From Erythroxylum novogranatense (taxonomy: Eukaryota; Streptophyta; Magnoliopsida; Malpighiales; Erythroxylaceae): a stretch of DNA of 64,000 nucleotides. This document shows, piece by piece, positions 22,342 through 35,400 of the stretch. Under the pieces are notes generated by a model. That model ran no database searches. It was not told where the DNA came from and worked only from the letters and a program-made list of their open reading frames with translations. The stretch is taken from assembly GCA_029891385.1 (NCBI GenBank), contig CM057228.1, positions 26,316,809-26,380,808 on the forward strand, given 5' to 3'. A program made the position numbers and the translations under genes. Positions within the stretch are counted from its first letter, which is position 1; each line of letters opens with the position of its first letter.

Positions 22342-25114
22342 AAAGATACTGATAAGTGAAACAGATGTTTCGGTTTAGTTGATTTGCCTAAGTGAATACA
22401 CACCTGATTATGAGAGCCCCATGGTAAGTGAAAAATATTAACCGAAACTGTCTTGTGTATGTAGAGATGGCATGAGAAGTAAATTAAGGGATGATCGTAT
22501 TGTATAAAGTTCAATATGAGTTCAAATGAGAAAGGAAAATGTTTATGATAAATCCTTTGGGAAAAAAGAGAGACTGCTAATGGTGGTACAAAAAAATAAA
22601 GAAAGGTTATCTCGAGTAAATGTGAATAAAGAGTTCTTAGTAGTATTTGATGAGAATACATTTTCAAATAAGATGTGATGATTATATTGGGAATGAATTG
22701 AAATTTGTTATATGTTGAAGACTTTATCATAATTTAATCCTTACGAGTGAGGTTAGGTGCAAAAAGAGAGTATTGTGTATCGTTCGTGTAAGTGACTAAT
22801 TGGTATATCGATGCAATGATTTTTGCTGTTACGGACCTCAATGAACAGTATTAAAAAGGATAGTCTGATTATATGGATTATGGCATAGATTGATCTACAT
22901 GGGATATTGTGTTCCTAAGGCATTGGAATTGATTGACAAGAAATGTGATGACTGTGATGTTGAGAATGTCAGAAGTATTGATGAAAATAGTAAGAAATCT
23001 GCTTACAAAGAAAAATTTACCTGAATTGGATTAAGTTGATCGAATGATTCGATTAAATAGTGATCAGTGCAAGGACAGTATAGAGATAAATTTGAAATGA
23101 ATTACAAGTTAAATTTGGAGTCTAAATTCTAGCAGAGACTCGAGCGTAAGAGGTAGAAAATGCTGTCATTATGATGATGAGATGAATCCAATTATGTTAG
23201 AGAATTACTGAACATGAAGAAAATAGTAATTTCGAATATGAGGAGAAAATAGATTCGTGTATGGTTTGTGTAATTATGTGCTGGAACTACGAAATTGATT
23301 TGATGAATGTTTATGTAACGCAGGCAGTGATCTATTGTAAATAAATTGGGTTATATGGAGGAATTAGGGTAGCAGGAACATATGTCAGAATATGTTATGA
23401 TGGAATTGAGAAAATTATAAGAAAATTGTTCCTCATTGGAGACTTTGATATTTAAAGAGTTATGCAAATTGATCACGGGTATAAGGAATTTTGAATTGTA
23501 ATTGTCCGAGATGACAATGCCCTAATAGTATTGTGCTACTGAAAGGTAAAGTGTCTTGAGTGCATTCAGATTTGGAGATTGATTAAGATCATCGATGATT
23601 GATTAAATGCATTTGAAAAGTGAAGACGATAAATTGGCTCAGATGAGGAAATTGTATACTATGCGAGTCTCATAAGAGTGAATTTGACCTTGATTGAATA
23701 AATAGTGGATGAATTATTATTCGAAAATGGCACATTGGGAGACTTAATGACGATAGGGGTATGGATACAATGCGAAATTGTAAGGGACTTATATATTGGA
23801 GATTTTGCATTATATACTGCAATGTCCCAGTAAAGGTTATACTGCAATCTGACGAAAGGATGTAAAGTGATTTTTGTACCTTGGGATAAGTAAAACTTCA
23901 TGGGCTGTATTGGGATTGATAATTTGCGATCTGTTGTAATGAGTGTTGCTCTAAAAGCTTGGAGATAATAATTGGACATAAACAATTGAAGATGTCTACG
24001 AATGTGCAAATCAATAGTGATGGAGGTATTTTGTGAATTTGAAAGATTTGAAAAGAATTAAGCGATTGAATAATTCAATTTTGCTAGTCATGAAATTAAA
24101 TGGATTGAACAGGAAATTCAAATGAGATAATCACAATTTGAGCGATAAGGTTTTGATTGTATGATTGAGTAAAAATCGTCGAGCTACCAAAAAGGGGCAA
24201 AAAGAAAGTATTATTTGTTATTAGAATTTCAAAACTGGTGTGTACATTTAAAAAGATTGACAACGACCAAATTAAGGTGTCGTCATTTGCGAATGTTATC
24301 GAGAAACTGTTAGAGAATATTATGGTTTAATAATAGAAAATCGAAAGAGGAATCGATAGTTTAGCGTGACAAATCGAATGGTTGTATGTGTGATTTACCA
24401 ACAGGCTTGTTTGTTGGAATTAATTATCAAATGGATAATTTGGGAATTCATAGGGACATAAATTGACTTATAGTGATTGCAGCTATATCAATTGTTGCAT
24501 TGGTGACACCATTTGAGGAGTGTATATGTAGAAAGAGTAAATGAATCTGTAATAGGGATTTCGAAATCAAAATTTATGACAATGTGTCGAGTTGATTGTT
24601 ATCAAGGTGATTATAATTTTATGAGATTCAGGTTTTCTCACTAAAGGGATGTACTCTGATAAACGATAAATGAAATGTTTTGAAGTGTATCGCCTCGGTC
24701 AGATACACTTAGATAGAGACACAGGTGTAATGAAGGGAAATTAAATTCGATATGTAGTGATCTTTATGGGACTGTAGTGTGAATGGAACTACGAATTTGT
24801 AAACCTGTAAAAGATGTTTTGGATCCAAAGTGTTACTTGGACAGGTTTAGGAAATATTGTTATGATCTGACATATGTATTATTGATATCGAAAGTAAAGA
24901 ATTGCGAGTGATCTTGAGAAAACTATGAGACTGTGTATAGTTAGAGAAAAGATGAAGAGTGATTGATAGTATTGATTTCAGTTATTTGGCAGGAATTGGC
25001 TATATAGCAACATAAGTGGGAAACAGTATATAGTGATCGGAGCAATTTCCCCTGCCTCCCTGATCAATCGTATATGAAATTTCGAGGACGAAATTTTTGT
25101 AAGGAGGGGAGAAT
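22342..25114. other. Element E internal region, right part, no recognisable gene
   Basis: About 2.8 kb with stops in all frames. I could not recognise gag, RT or integrase motifs in it. Only the end is informative: GAGGACGAAATTT and a polypurine tract AAGGAGGGGAGAAT at 25101-25114, just before the LTR, as in chromoviruses B and C. Confidence 0.7.
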
Positions 25115-27926
25115 TGTAACATCCCGACCCTAATGGGAAGGGTATATGGGTCATTTTGGTCAGGCTAGTAATTTGCATTTCATATTTCTGATGTGAACGT
25201 TTATTTGGTCTCTGATTGTAGAGGAAGAGTTATTTGGCATATGCACATATAGGTACATGCATTCATGACTTTTCCCGGCATTTACTTTTGTAAATGATTT
25301 GAATTGTGAATGTGTGAGATAATTAGATTGGATTATGATTGATTGAGAAATTAGGATTAATTGGGTTCATATAATTGATTTAGAATAGTTTAAGAGTGAT
25401 TGGCAATTGATAGTGGCTTATAGGAAATTTTCTAGAAATTCGGGGGAAAATGCCCGGACCGAAAATTTTCGAGGAACCGACTGATTGATTGTATGGTACT
25501 GAAAGAATTGTCCAATGGTGATGGAAAAATGAGAGTTATACTATTAGGAGAATTAAAAATGTTGAGCCATTGGAATTTAGAGACTGAAATCTAAAGGAAT
25601 TGAGGACTGATGTCTATATATATATCTAGGTTTCTATTTGGGGATTTTTATCCTAAGGTAAAGCAATCTTCTTCTTCTCATCTCCCACGGTGATCTTCGA
25701 TTTCTTTCCCTTTGGTGTGAGCTCTCGATCATTTCTTGTGGTTTCCCTTTCATTCTACAAGGCTAGCTTGTTTATTGTGGGAGATGGAGTTGGTTGAGGC
25801 TTAAAGGTGGAGATCGTTGGTTTTGAAGGTTTTAGGGTTTCTAGAGATTTGTGGATTTTTGGCTTGATTCGGTAAGTTAATGGTTTAATGTTGTGATTAT
25901 TGTGTTTAAAGCATGCATAGGGGTTAATTGTTAAAGATTTGAGTGTTTATGAGTTAGTAATCGATTTTTTAAGAGAGAGAAAAGAGGAAGAGCTCGTCGG
26001 AGAAGACGACTGGAAGGCCGCACGTCGCGACGTGCCTGCGCTGCGACGCGGCGAGAAAATTGTGTTCTCGCCGCGACGAGCTTATTGAAGTACGTCGCGG
26101 TGACCCTCCAATCGTCCGCGCCCATGCGAAGCGCTTTTGTCGTCATGATTTAACGCCCTCACGTCGCGGCGAGGTTGTTTCTACTGAATGAGTATAGTTT
26201 GGTTTTAGGGGCATAACTTTTGATGTAGACCTCCGATTGAGGTGATGTTTGATTCGTTGTGATCTAGAGAAAGAGGTCTAAAAATGAGGAAAAGAATGAA
26301 GGTTTGAAATTAAATTATGAGAATCCTGATTTGTGAAAGAAAGCTAAGAAATATGATTGTATTGCATCCTAAGAATTGTTTTGAGTAATTGGGGTATAAT
26401 GTGAGACTTTGAAAGTAAATTCATTGCTACTGGGAATTTTAGGAATTGAGCATAAAGATTGAATTTGATCTAGAGATTAGTGATATTGCTTTTGAGGTCA
26501 TACCCTAGCGAGTATGACATGATAATTGCTCGGATATTAGAATTGAAATTGGGAGTTTCAGATCATGTTATTGAATTGAAAATAAGCTGATATTGATCAA
26601 GTGAGTGAAAGTTCGATACTGAGTAAAAGAAAATGGAAAGTGGGAATAGGTACCGGGAAAATCATGAATAGGCATAGTACATCTTTTATTCAAGGCATGT
26701 GCATCATTAATTATTTCGACTGTGCATTTTGTAATGAATGAAATGAATTGATTGTTTTAGAGCCGATGGATAGATAATCCACGGACAGTGCTGGAGCTTC
26801 CAGGCAACGGCTAGAAAATTCAGGTGAGTAACCTAGTTGGTTCCTCAGCCTTTATGTGTTTAATAATTTGTAATGATGCTATGCGGAGAGAATGGAGGGA
26901 TATATGTGCTTGTTTTGATTGATTTGGACCACGGTGTCCAAGTATTTGAATGTGATACTGAAGTGCAAAATGTGTGTACTACATGTGAATACTGCTGTGA
27001 AATGATTGGGAATATGTTTTGATACATGTGTATTGTCTATAGAGATATGAATGAACGTGTGAAATCCATAATTGGTTAATAAATAATGGTTGTGACTGGA
27101 GCATATTCTGATCGGACCTATAAGCTCATCAATTGTAAAAAGGGAATAGTGCATACCCAGAGGGCTCTCCTATCCCTAATGTGAGCGAGCAGTAGTGCAT
27201 ACCCAGGGGGCTCTCCTACTTGCTTAAAATGTGATTACTGTTACTGAACCGAGCTTTGAGCTCGAGGGGAGTCAGTGTATACCCAGAGGGCTCTCCTACT
27301 CCCTAAGTGTATCTGAAGTCTGTTATGTTAAGCGCCAGTCACAACTCAAGGTAAAACAAATTAAATTATGGGAAGAGATTTGTGTGCAGTGTCGATGTGT
27401 ATGTGAATAGTGTGAAAGGCGATACGCCTTATATGTGTACAAGTTAGCAATGCCTGAATTGATTTGGAATGTGATGATATGTGATAAGATGTGAATTATT
27501 GGTTTATGCATGCATTGAGTGAACCATCGATGATGGTTTCTCACTGAGTTCGCAAACTCACCCAACATTGCAACTATTTTTCAGGAATTGAAGAGTACCC
27601 CGTTAGTAAAACAGGAGTATGTTTGTAGGATTCAAGTGAAGGTCAGCAGTCGGGATCAGTTCGTGTCTGCATTGCATGTCTTTATTTTGTAATAAAGTGT
27701 TTATTTGTATTTGTGAAATGGACCTCAAGAACTTTTGAAATTGTGTGTATTCAAATTAGATGTGATTGAATGAGTACCCAATTTGGGCATGGAATTCCGC
27801 ATATATGTTTTAAATGAATAATGTATCGATTTCTGATTGAGTGGTTAGCACGCCACCCTCGCGGGGTACGGACTCGGATATCATTGTGGATGTCGGGTTC
27901 GGGTCTTACGGGTGTGGGGTGTTACA
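25115..27926 (+). repeat. 3' LTR of element E (2,812 bp)
   Basis: Sister of 13372-16175 with the same order of features: CpG patch about 26000-26170, AGGTGAGTA at 26822-26830, hairpin array (27141-27304), GAGTT...AACTC hairpin (27546-27559), and ATTTTTCAG ending at 27584. In hairpin 1 both arms differ from the left LTR (AGGGAATAG with CTATCCCT). Many differences between sisters are CAG/CTG versus CG. Confidence 0.92.
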
Positions 27927-27931
27927 TGTCA

Positions 27932-28269
27932 AGAATTTGAATGCATTCTCCCATTAGAACATGAGCAAGAAGACGCCAATACATCTAGGGCATGCATTAA
28001 CCCAATTCATTTGGCATCAGGTTAAGGAGAAGAAGTTTAGGATAATCTGTGTCAAACCTTATATGACGAGGCTTGCACAAAGGATGGGGATCTTTGATAG
28101 ATTACCAGTGATGCGACTGATAGATATCATATCAACGTTAAATCTCGATATGATGAGGCACATGCATGTGTTATGTAAACTACGAGGACCTATGGCTGAC
28201 ATCTACTGCTTAATTGTGTTCTCGATGAGCCGACGACATCGAGAAGTGCTTGGGAGGAGGATAGCATGA
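27932..28269 (+). pseudogene. Athila env-like ORF, right half
   Basis: An open frame from the ATG at 27961 gives 102 aa: HLGHALTQFIWHQ, then IICVKPYMTRLAQRMGIFD, then MMRHMHVL. The spacing and the PYxTRL...MG motif match my memory of the C-terminal half of Athila ORF-1/env-like proteins. The upstream half is at 12718-13371. With element E removed they would lie end to end, supporting E as an insertion. Function in the family is not established. Confidence 0.55.
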
Positions 28270-30111
28270 TAGTACCCAGGGTGTGGACACCACACCATGA
28301 TCGAATGAAGATAGCTTGACTAGAGAGACACACAGGGCAGCTTATGCGTATTTATTGGACTATTCAAGTATAACAAGTGGAGATTGTGAAGCGAAAAGGT
28401 TAGATTAAAACTTATAATAAATGGATGGGAGATCTATTGATGTAGATGGTGAGTCATCAAGGCATGACTTTTCAGCCTCCACCATCTGGCATAATTACAT
28501 CATCATCAGCTCTTCTGCATTTTGAGGATTTATGACCCAGAGGCCTTCCATCGACGAATATGCCAGAGTCATAACATGATTGAGGTATGGTGCAATTTGG
28601 TTTTTCTTTTCTTTTTCTTATTATTTTATTTTTATTATTTTCTCTCCTTTATTTTTTTTTGTCTAAACATTAGTGCAATGTTATTTCATGTTATTTTTAT
28701 TAACATATCTCTTATTTTGTTTCTTTATTGTTATTTTTATTTTCTTTTATCTTTTATCCCTTTTATTTATATTTTGTAAGAATAATTGTATCTAATATCG
28801 AATGGATCCTCATCGAAATTAGAATTCGAAATTTTATTACTCAAGAAAGTACCAATTTCTTAGCCTTTCTTCCTTTTTATTTATCTCAGACTTATATTGT
28901 GTACATTAGGGACAATGTACAACTTTAAGTGCGAGGAAGGAGATTATAATTTTCTTAAGCTTATTTAATCTTTTTATTAAATTTTATTAATTGATATCCT
29001 GAATTAGTTAAAATCATTCAAAATACTTTAGATCATTATTAGTTATTGAATTGAATTAGCATGCAAAAGGATGAAAATTAGAATAAACTTGCATTTTAAG
29101 TCATATTTTAGTAATCATTGAGATAGTTGATTTGAATAAAATTGCATATTATTTATACACATAAGACCATTTTTATAAGGTTTTAAGCCCAAGAGCAAAT
29201 ACATAAATTTTAAGCTCTTGTATTATTTCATATGTGTTGTCATGCATTCTAGAAATTGTTTTTATTATACATATGGAGACCACATTTGCTAAATTAGAAG
29301 CATTAAAGTGATAAAGTCATTTAGATTCAACATTTGTTTAACTTATATTTTTAATCACCCTACCATATTTTATTTTTTCAAAGCAACTAATTTTGTGCCT
29401 TAGCCTTTTATTGATTATAACCCCATTATTAGCCTTTATCTTATATTTTTGAAGTTTTTTGTTAATCTATTCCTCTATGGTTATTTAAATTACTTGATTT
29501 TTTAAACTTAAATTTTGAAAAGGTCCAATATCTCGTAATTATTGGTACATGATGAATGTTTGTAGTATTGATTGAAAAAGTTACAATTTTTTATTAATTT
29601 TTTTTAAAAGTTAGGTACCAATGGACTTACAATGTGAAGGACCTATTTTGTGAAGAATAAGTTTCTTGTAAATTTCTTTCAAATTTATCACTCTTTTTAG
29701 TATCCCTATCATATTACCTAAACTCTATTAAAACTTTGTGACAAGACCTTTTGATTTTCATTTCTATTTTACTTATCAGTGGTGGAGATGTGGTAATATT
29801 GTAAACTTATAGTTAAGAGTTCTATTATGTATTGATTTGAGAGTTCTTATACTTTTCAAGAAGATAATCGATATGATTATTATCGATATTGACTTATGAA
29901 GGTTAGTTTTAGGATAACTCGAGTTCTATTGTGTGTTAATTTGATCGATATGATATGATGATTTAGAACGTGAATAGGCATGTTAAAGTTAATAAGGGAT
30001 TGATGTTTGTAAAATTAATGATTTACATTATGATTTGCTTGAGAAAAGACAAAAACTTAAATGTGGGAATGTTTGACAAATGCTTATTTGACTATAATTA
30101 TACACCAAGTT
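28270..30111. other. Athila 3' non-coding region
   Basis: AT-rich, with a T-rich tract around 28585-28770 and the conserved phrase near 28908-28935. No gene is supportable; short frames here are low-complexity Phe/Leu/Tyr runs. Confidence 0.55.
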
Positions 30112-31214
30112 TGTAACATCCCGTCACCGATGGGATGGATATAGTGGTTTTGCATTCATAATTTGGCATGTTCATGCGTTATTTAGCCTCTATATTTTCA
30201 TAATTGGTAATTATTGCGCTAGCTTACCTGTGTACATGCATGTATGACATATTTCCGGCATAGTTGTGTAAATTGGAAATTCAGTGATAATTGTGTAAAT
30301 TGTGCTTTGAAAATTGAACTGAAATGGAAAATGAGATCTAGGATTCTGAAATATGGAATTGGAGTGTATGATCTTGTGTTTTATATTTTTGAGGATTTTT
30401 AGGAATTTTTCTGGAATTATTGGAGTATTAGGTCCGGACCGGAAAAAAATGACAGATTGACCGATTAATTGGATTTTCGGTTCCAAAATTGATTGACCAA
30501 TGACACAGGAAAATTAGAGTTATGATTTTAGGATTTATTATGTAGAGCCATAGGAAAATTGAGAGAAATTAGATTAAGAATTTGGATTTAGGCTGTCTGG
30601 AGTGGTCTTGTGGCAATTGAATTGCCAAACAAGCCTTAGCCTTTTAAATGATTTTGTATAAAACCTTTTAGCCTTTGAAATTGTTCCACGATATTTGCTC
30701 CTCTTTGAAAGACCATTTGCTCTTCTTCTTCTCTCCTTCATCGTGGATCTTCTTCTTGCTTGGTTCTTCCATTTTCTTCTTGTTAAATTGCTTCCTTCTC
30801 CACCTTAAACCTATTCCTTGAGCTTGGTGTTGGAGAAGTTGATCTAGGGTTTGATTTTGGGTGATTGCCGTGGGTGTGTGAGAGTTAGAAGGGTTGGAGT
30901 TTTGAAGATTTCAAGGTTTAAATCTAGTAAGTTCTTACTCTTCTTGATTTAGATAGTTTGATTTGTGGATTTATTGGAGTTTATTGATGATTGATTAGAG
31001 TATTTGATGATTGAGAAATGTATAGGTTTCGGATGATATGAATTCTTGAATTTTCTTGTTTTGTTTTGGGTATTTGAGGGATGATGGTTATTTGATGGAA
31101 TTGAGGTTAGGGATTAGTTGTTTTGAGTGTAGTAAGTTGTTTTGGGAGTGTTTGAAAGAGGATTTATGGATTTAAGTTGACAGAAGTGAGCAATTTCTGA
31201 CTTTCGGGAGTGTT

Positions 31215-31388
31215 TCTGGGTTTACACGCCGCGACATGCGATGAACACGCCGCAGCGAGCAAATTTCCTCTTGCACGTCGTGACGAACGAAGACGCACGC
31301 CGCGGCGAGCATGAGAGGCCACACCCCGAGGCGCGCTAGTGCCTACGCCGCGACGTAGGTGAGGGATCTCACCGCGGCGAGCGATCTT
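31215..31388. repeat. CpG-rich cluster in the C 5' LTR
   Basis: Repeated CGCCGCGACG / GCCGCGGCGAGC words in an AT-rich setting. The sister cluster in the right LTR (62570-62750) is longer. Confidence 0.75.
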
Positions 31389-32152
31389 TTAAATGATGAG
31401 TTTTGAGGTTTTAACCCTAATGAATTGGTTCTTGATTCATTGCAATTTAGAGACTAAGGACTACAGATTTATAAGAATGAAAGTTCTGAATCAATTTCGA
31501 AAGTTTGCGAATTCGGATGGCAATTGAATAGTGAATTTGATTTCGATATACAGATAGTTTCCATGTCTTAGAATTTAACTTTTGGAGTTTTGAACTTAGT
31601 CAATTGAGTCATGGAGTCCATGAATTTCTATCATTAGAGAATAAAAGATTGAGTTGGGAAGATTTGAGTTTAGTGACGGGAATTGCCATAAACATGTATT
31701 GTACGCGATTAAATCATTGCATGTGCATCATTGATTATTGTAACTTGTGTAATTAGTAATGTCTGTGTATTTCGATTGTTTTAGAGGCACAAGTGGAGCG
31801 TCGATCCTCCGACGTGGCTGAGACTTCCCGGCATTAGCTCGGAAGTTTAGAGGTGAGTAACCTAGTTGGTTCCTCAATCTTTGTGTGTTTAAATTATGCG
31901 CTTATGCCATGCGGAAGAAATGGAGGTTTATGTGATTGATTTGGATTGATTTCGGACCATAGGTATCCGAAGTATCAGTAACTTGTTATTGAAGTGTTAC
32001 ATGTATAAATTGTACTACTTGGTGCAAATGTGAATTGGGGCATGTATTATTATGTTGTGAAGTGATTGATACTGAATTGAAATATATGCATCTCATGCAT
32101 AAAGGCATGATCAGATAATGACAGTTATGACCGGAGCAGCCAACGTATTTCA

Positions 32153-32283
32153 GAGCTTAAAGCTCAACGCAACAAGGCCTCGAGCCCAACGTAATTCAGA
32201 GCCACAGGCTCACCGTATATGGGCATTCAAGCCCAACGTATTTTAGAGCCACCGGTTCACCGTTAATGTGCCCGTCATTGGGA
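32153..32283 (+). other. String of mini-hairpins in the C LTR
   Basis: Consecutive short stems: GAGCTTAAAGCTC (32153-32165), GGCCTCGAGCC (32176-32186), GAGCCACAGGCTC (32199-32211), GGGCATTCAAGCCC (32221-32234), GAGCCACCGGTTC (32246-32258; GGCTC in the sister copy) and CCCGTCATTGGG (32271-32282). Linkers repeat the words AACGTATTTCA and ACCGT. The sister array is at 63495-63624. It starts 2,041 bp into the LTR, almost the same offset as the E array (2,037). Confidence 0.75.
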
Positions 32284-32464
32284 CAGTTCAGTCGCACGGT
32301 CACAACACCGTAATAAAATGGGAAGTGTCATATGTGCATTACATAACCATATGATTGAAAATGGACTGTATGAAAGGCGGAACGCCTTATATTTGTAAAA
32401 TGATAGTGCATGTGATATTTCTGTATATGATAATATGTGATACTCTGTGAATTGAATGTATATG

Positions 32465-35400
32465 TGTTGGGACCTGATCCGAAAATCGGATCCCAACCGG
32501 AAAAGCAGAACGGAAAACGAAATGCGGAAGACATGACGCAAAGCGAAGCACAAACTAAAGGGAATACAAAGCGACCAAAAGGGAAAAATACAAACCGGAA
32601 CGAATCGAATCGAAAAATACAAAGCGAAACATAAGGCGAAACCGAAAGCAAAGCGGATTACCAAGCTAATCGAATCAAATCAAACCAAACCAAAAGTAGC
32701 GAAGCGTAATCGCTACTTAACAAACGGAGACGACATCCGAGAACAATCAAGAACACAAAAACACATTCGCGTTGGGAACCTAGACTATCCAAACCCGGTA
32801 TAATTTTTTCTTTCTTTCTCTTATTCATTCCCTTTCTCTTTACTCAATCACATTCAAACCATACAATTTCCTTTTTGGAAATTTATCCTCATATAACACT
32901 CAATTCATATAATTTGTCTTAATCACGCAAATCTCATCTTTACCAAACTAACTTCTTAATCATTTTCTTAGACATTCATTTTTAAACCCTTTTTACCCAT
33001 TTTACCGAAATTTCGGCAGCATAACGGCCGTATTTTGACAGCCCAAAAATTTTGCAATGATAAAAACACACTTCTAAAATCACAAAATCACATCCAACCT
33101 TAACAACCATCATCGGACCTCCCGTCCGAAACCCAAAGAAACAAACGCAATTCTATACCTAACACTTCAAAAGTCTCAATCCAACACAATACAATCATAT
33201 ACATTTATCGCCACGAGCAAATCCATTCACATACATTTCAATTCATATATAACTCCATAATTTACTTACACATATCATAAATTCAATTCATACTCATTTT
33301 CAAGATAATCAGATACATTCTTTACATTCGGACTAAATACACTTTACTGGCTTTCTAACCATCCATAAAATCCAATACGAACATCAAACTTCACACATAA
33401 ATATGAACAAGCACAAATTGGACTGAGGTCATGCACGTCTTCCATCCGATCTCCTGCTTAAAAACCTGGAGATTGGGGATGAAAGGGGGGTGAGCTCGGA
33501 AGCTCGTAGATAATATATTTATAAATTGAAACATAAGCAAAAACATTTCTCAAAATATTTGTTATTTCGCAAATCTTTCAACAAAAACTTATTTCTTCAT
33601 CTTTCCACATTTTCAAATTCTTTATTACCAATTTCCAAAAATTTCTCGATTTCAAAGCTCAATTTCTCATTCAAATTCTCAAATCATTCCAAATCATGCA
33701 TACATGAATGCAACACATTTTCAATGCATCACAAATATGAACAAAAGCAAAAGCACATAACATTTCAAAATGGTTTGGTTTCGGTCCTAATAGACGTCGC
33801 ATGATCTCGCAAAGCGATCCATGCATTGTAAACAGACGTCGACACTTTCCCCATAACAGTTCGATGTAGCCGTGAAGGAGTCCGTAATCGAACTCCATTG
33901 CCTCTTGCAGCCGAGAGAAGGCTTTAACAAGTAAAGACAGTGTACTGACTCACAAAAGGACCTGACCAAACCCACATAGCACATAAGCAAAACTGAATTT
34001 CAGATTGCCCGAAGGCACTTTTCAAAATCTTAATTTTCTTTAAATTTTTCATATCATATCATCATAATGTGTCATAAATGACACAAACATATATCCACAT
34101 GAATTCATATAACAAATCGAATGCAATTCACTTAAATCACATATTCATCAAATTCATCACAATATATGCACTAATTCTTTAAATCATTTAAATCATAAAT
34201 CAAATAATTTGAAAACCATGAATTTCATAATTGCATTTTCTAAAACTCATTTTAACCCTTCGAAATCATAATTTCAAACATTTACATCCTTTTTCAAACT
34301 TTTTTATCAACAATAATTTATCAAAATCATATTTTGTTTTATTTAATTTTCAAAAATTCACATATAGCTTATAAATCAAAATATAAATATACTACCCACC
34401 TCATATCCATGCTAACAACTTGCTTTGTGCCTCAATTGCTCCAAAGCCTCCTTCTTTCTTCCAATTTAACATTACCTAAAGCAATTTCATCTAAATTCAA
34501 TCTCATAAATAACTTAATCTTCAATTTGATGCATAAGTCATCTATTCATACTAATTCCAAGATATGTACATCATTAATTTCTAAAATCCCCAAATTCCAA
34601 ATTGAACCTAAACTAATTCAATCAAATTCAATATCATAATTAACTTAATTTCTCAAATTGAGCTTAGAAAACATCAATTCCTCACATATTCAAGCTATTT
34701 CAATCTCCAATTTTGAAAATCCCCAATTTTCAAAATTGACTTAAACCAATTTACACAAATTCAATACCATAAATCACAATTTCTTCAAAATTGATTTCAT
34801 ATTTCACCAATTCCTACTATTATTGATGATTCTACACCATTAATTCACAAATCCCCAAATTTCTAATTTGGCCTAAACCACCAATTTATAATTTTTCAAA
34901 TTAAACTTCACCTAAAGCATAAACATCAAAATTAACTTAGGATATCTCAAATTCATCACTAATTCAAGCAATCTAAAGCAACAATTTCAAAAACCCCCAA
35001 ATTTCAAACTTTGACATTCATTCCATCCAAAATTAAACACAACCTAAGGCATAATCATCAAAATTGCTTTCATAAATCACATACCCATATCATTTTTCAT
35101 GATTCTAAACCAAAAGTTCAAGAAAAACTCAAAGTTCAAAGGATTGCTCTTACCTTCTCTCTCTAAATTTCGTATTTTCTTGCCCAAGATGAAGCTTCCA
35201 TCATCTTCCTCATGTTTCCCTCTTGATAGCATCGAAAATCTCTTGAAAAACCATGGAAAAAACCAAACTTTACATACCTTTCATCATCTTCCTCCATAAC
35301 CGATCCTCTCCTTCTCTCTTCATCGTTTTCTTCTCTTTTCTTCTTTGTATTTTCTTTCTTTTTTTTGTTCTGGAATTTTCGTGAGTTATAAGCCTTATAT

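Larger units (their letters stand above)
13372..27926 (+). mobile_element. Element E: LARD-like chromovirus derivative without genes
   Basis: Two LTRs (13372-16175 and 25115-27926), a perfect initiator tRNA-Met PBS and a polypurine tract. The internal region is about 3.45 kb once the nested element G is removed, and has no open frame of note. Its last bases keep the chromovirus pol tail (ATTTCGAGGACGAAATTT). Flanks AGTCA (13367-13371) and TGTCA (27927-27931) are a 4/5 target-site duplication. Long LTRs around a non-coding core fit a large retrotransposon derivative; advanced decay of a coding element is the alternative. Confidence 0.85.
27927..30111 (+). mobile_element. Athila-like remnant, right part
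   Basis: Continuation of the element interrupted at 13371. It begins with the rest of the env-like ORF and runs through a T-rich 3' region with an Athila-type phrase (GGGACAATGT...TTTAAGTGCGAGG) near 28908-28935. Another AAATGTGGGAATG purine word lies near 30060. It is cut at 30112 by the C LTR. The five bases before that (AAGTT, 30107-30111) should be the C target-site duplication. Confidence 0.6.
30112..32464 (+). repeat. 5' LTR of element C, part before H
   Basis: TGTAACATCCCG start, homologous to 61408-63797. Contains a TATA-like TGTATAAAA near 30655, a CT-rich leader near 30719, a CpG cluster (31215-31388), AGGTGAGTA (31851-31859) and a mini-hairpin array (32153-32283). It ends with the ATATG target-site copy at 32460-32464. 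Confidence 0.93.

Noticed and set aside
32275..32664. Phe/Cys/Arg-rich minus-strand frames at the LTR start of H, repeated at 37703-37958 and 42999-43254
   Set aside because: Two overlapping frames are open at once, composition follows the local purine-rich repeat, and the frame ends run into different flanking DNA at each copy.
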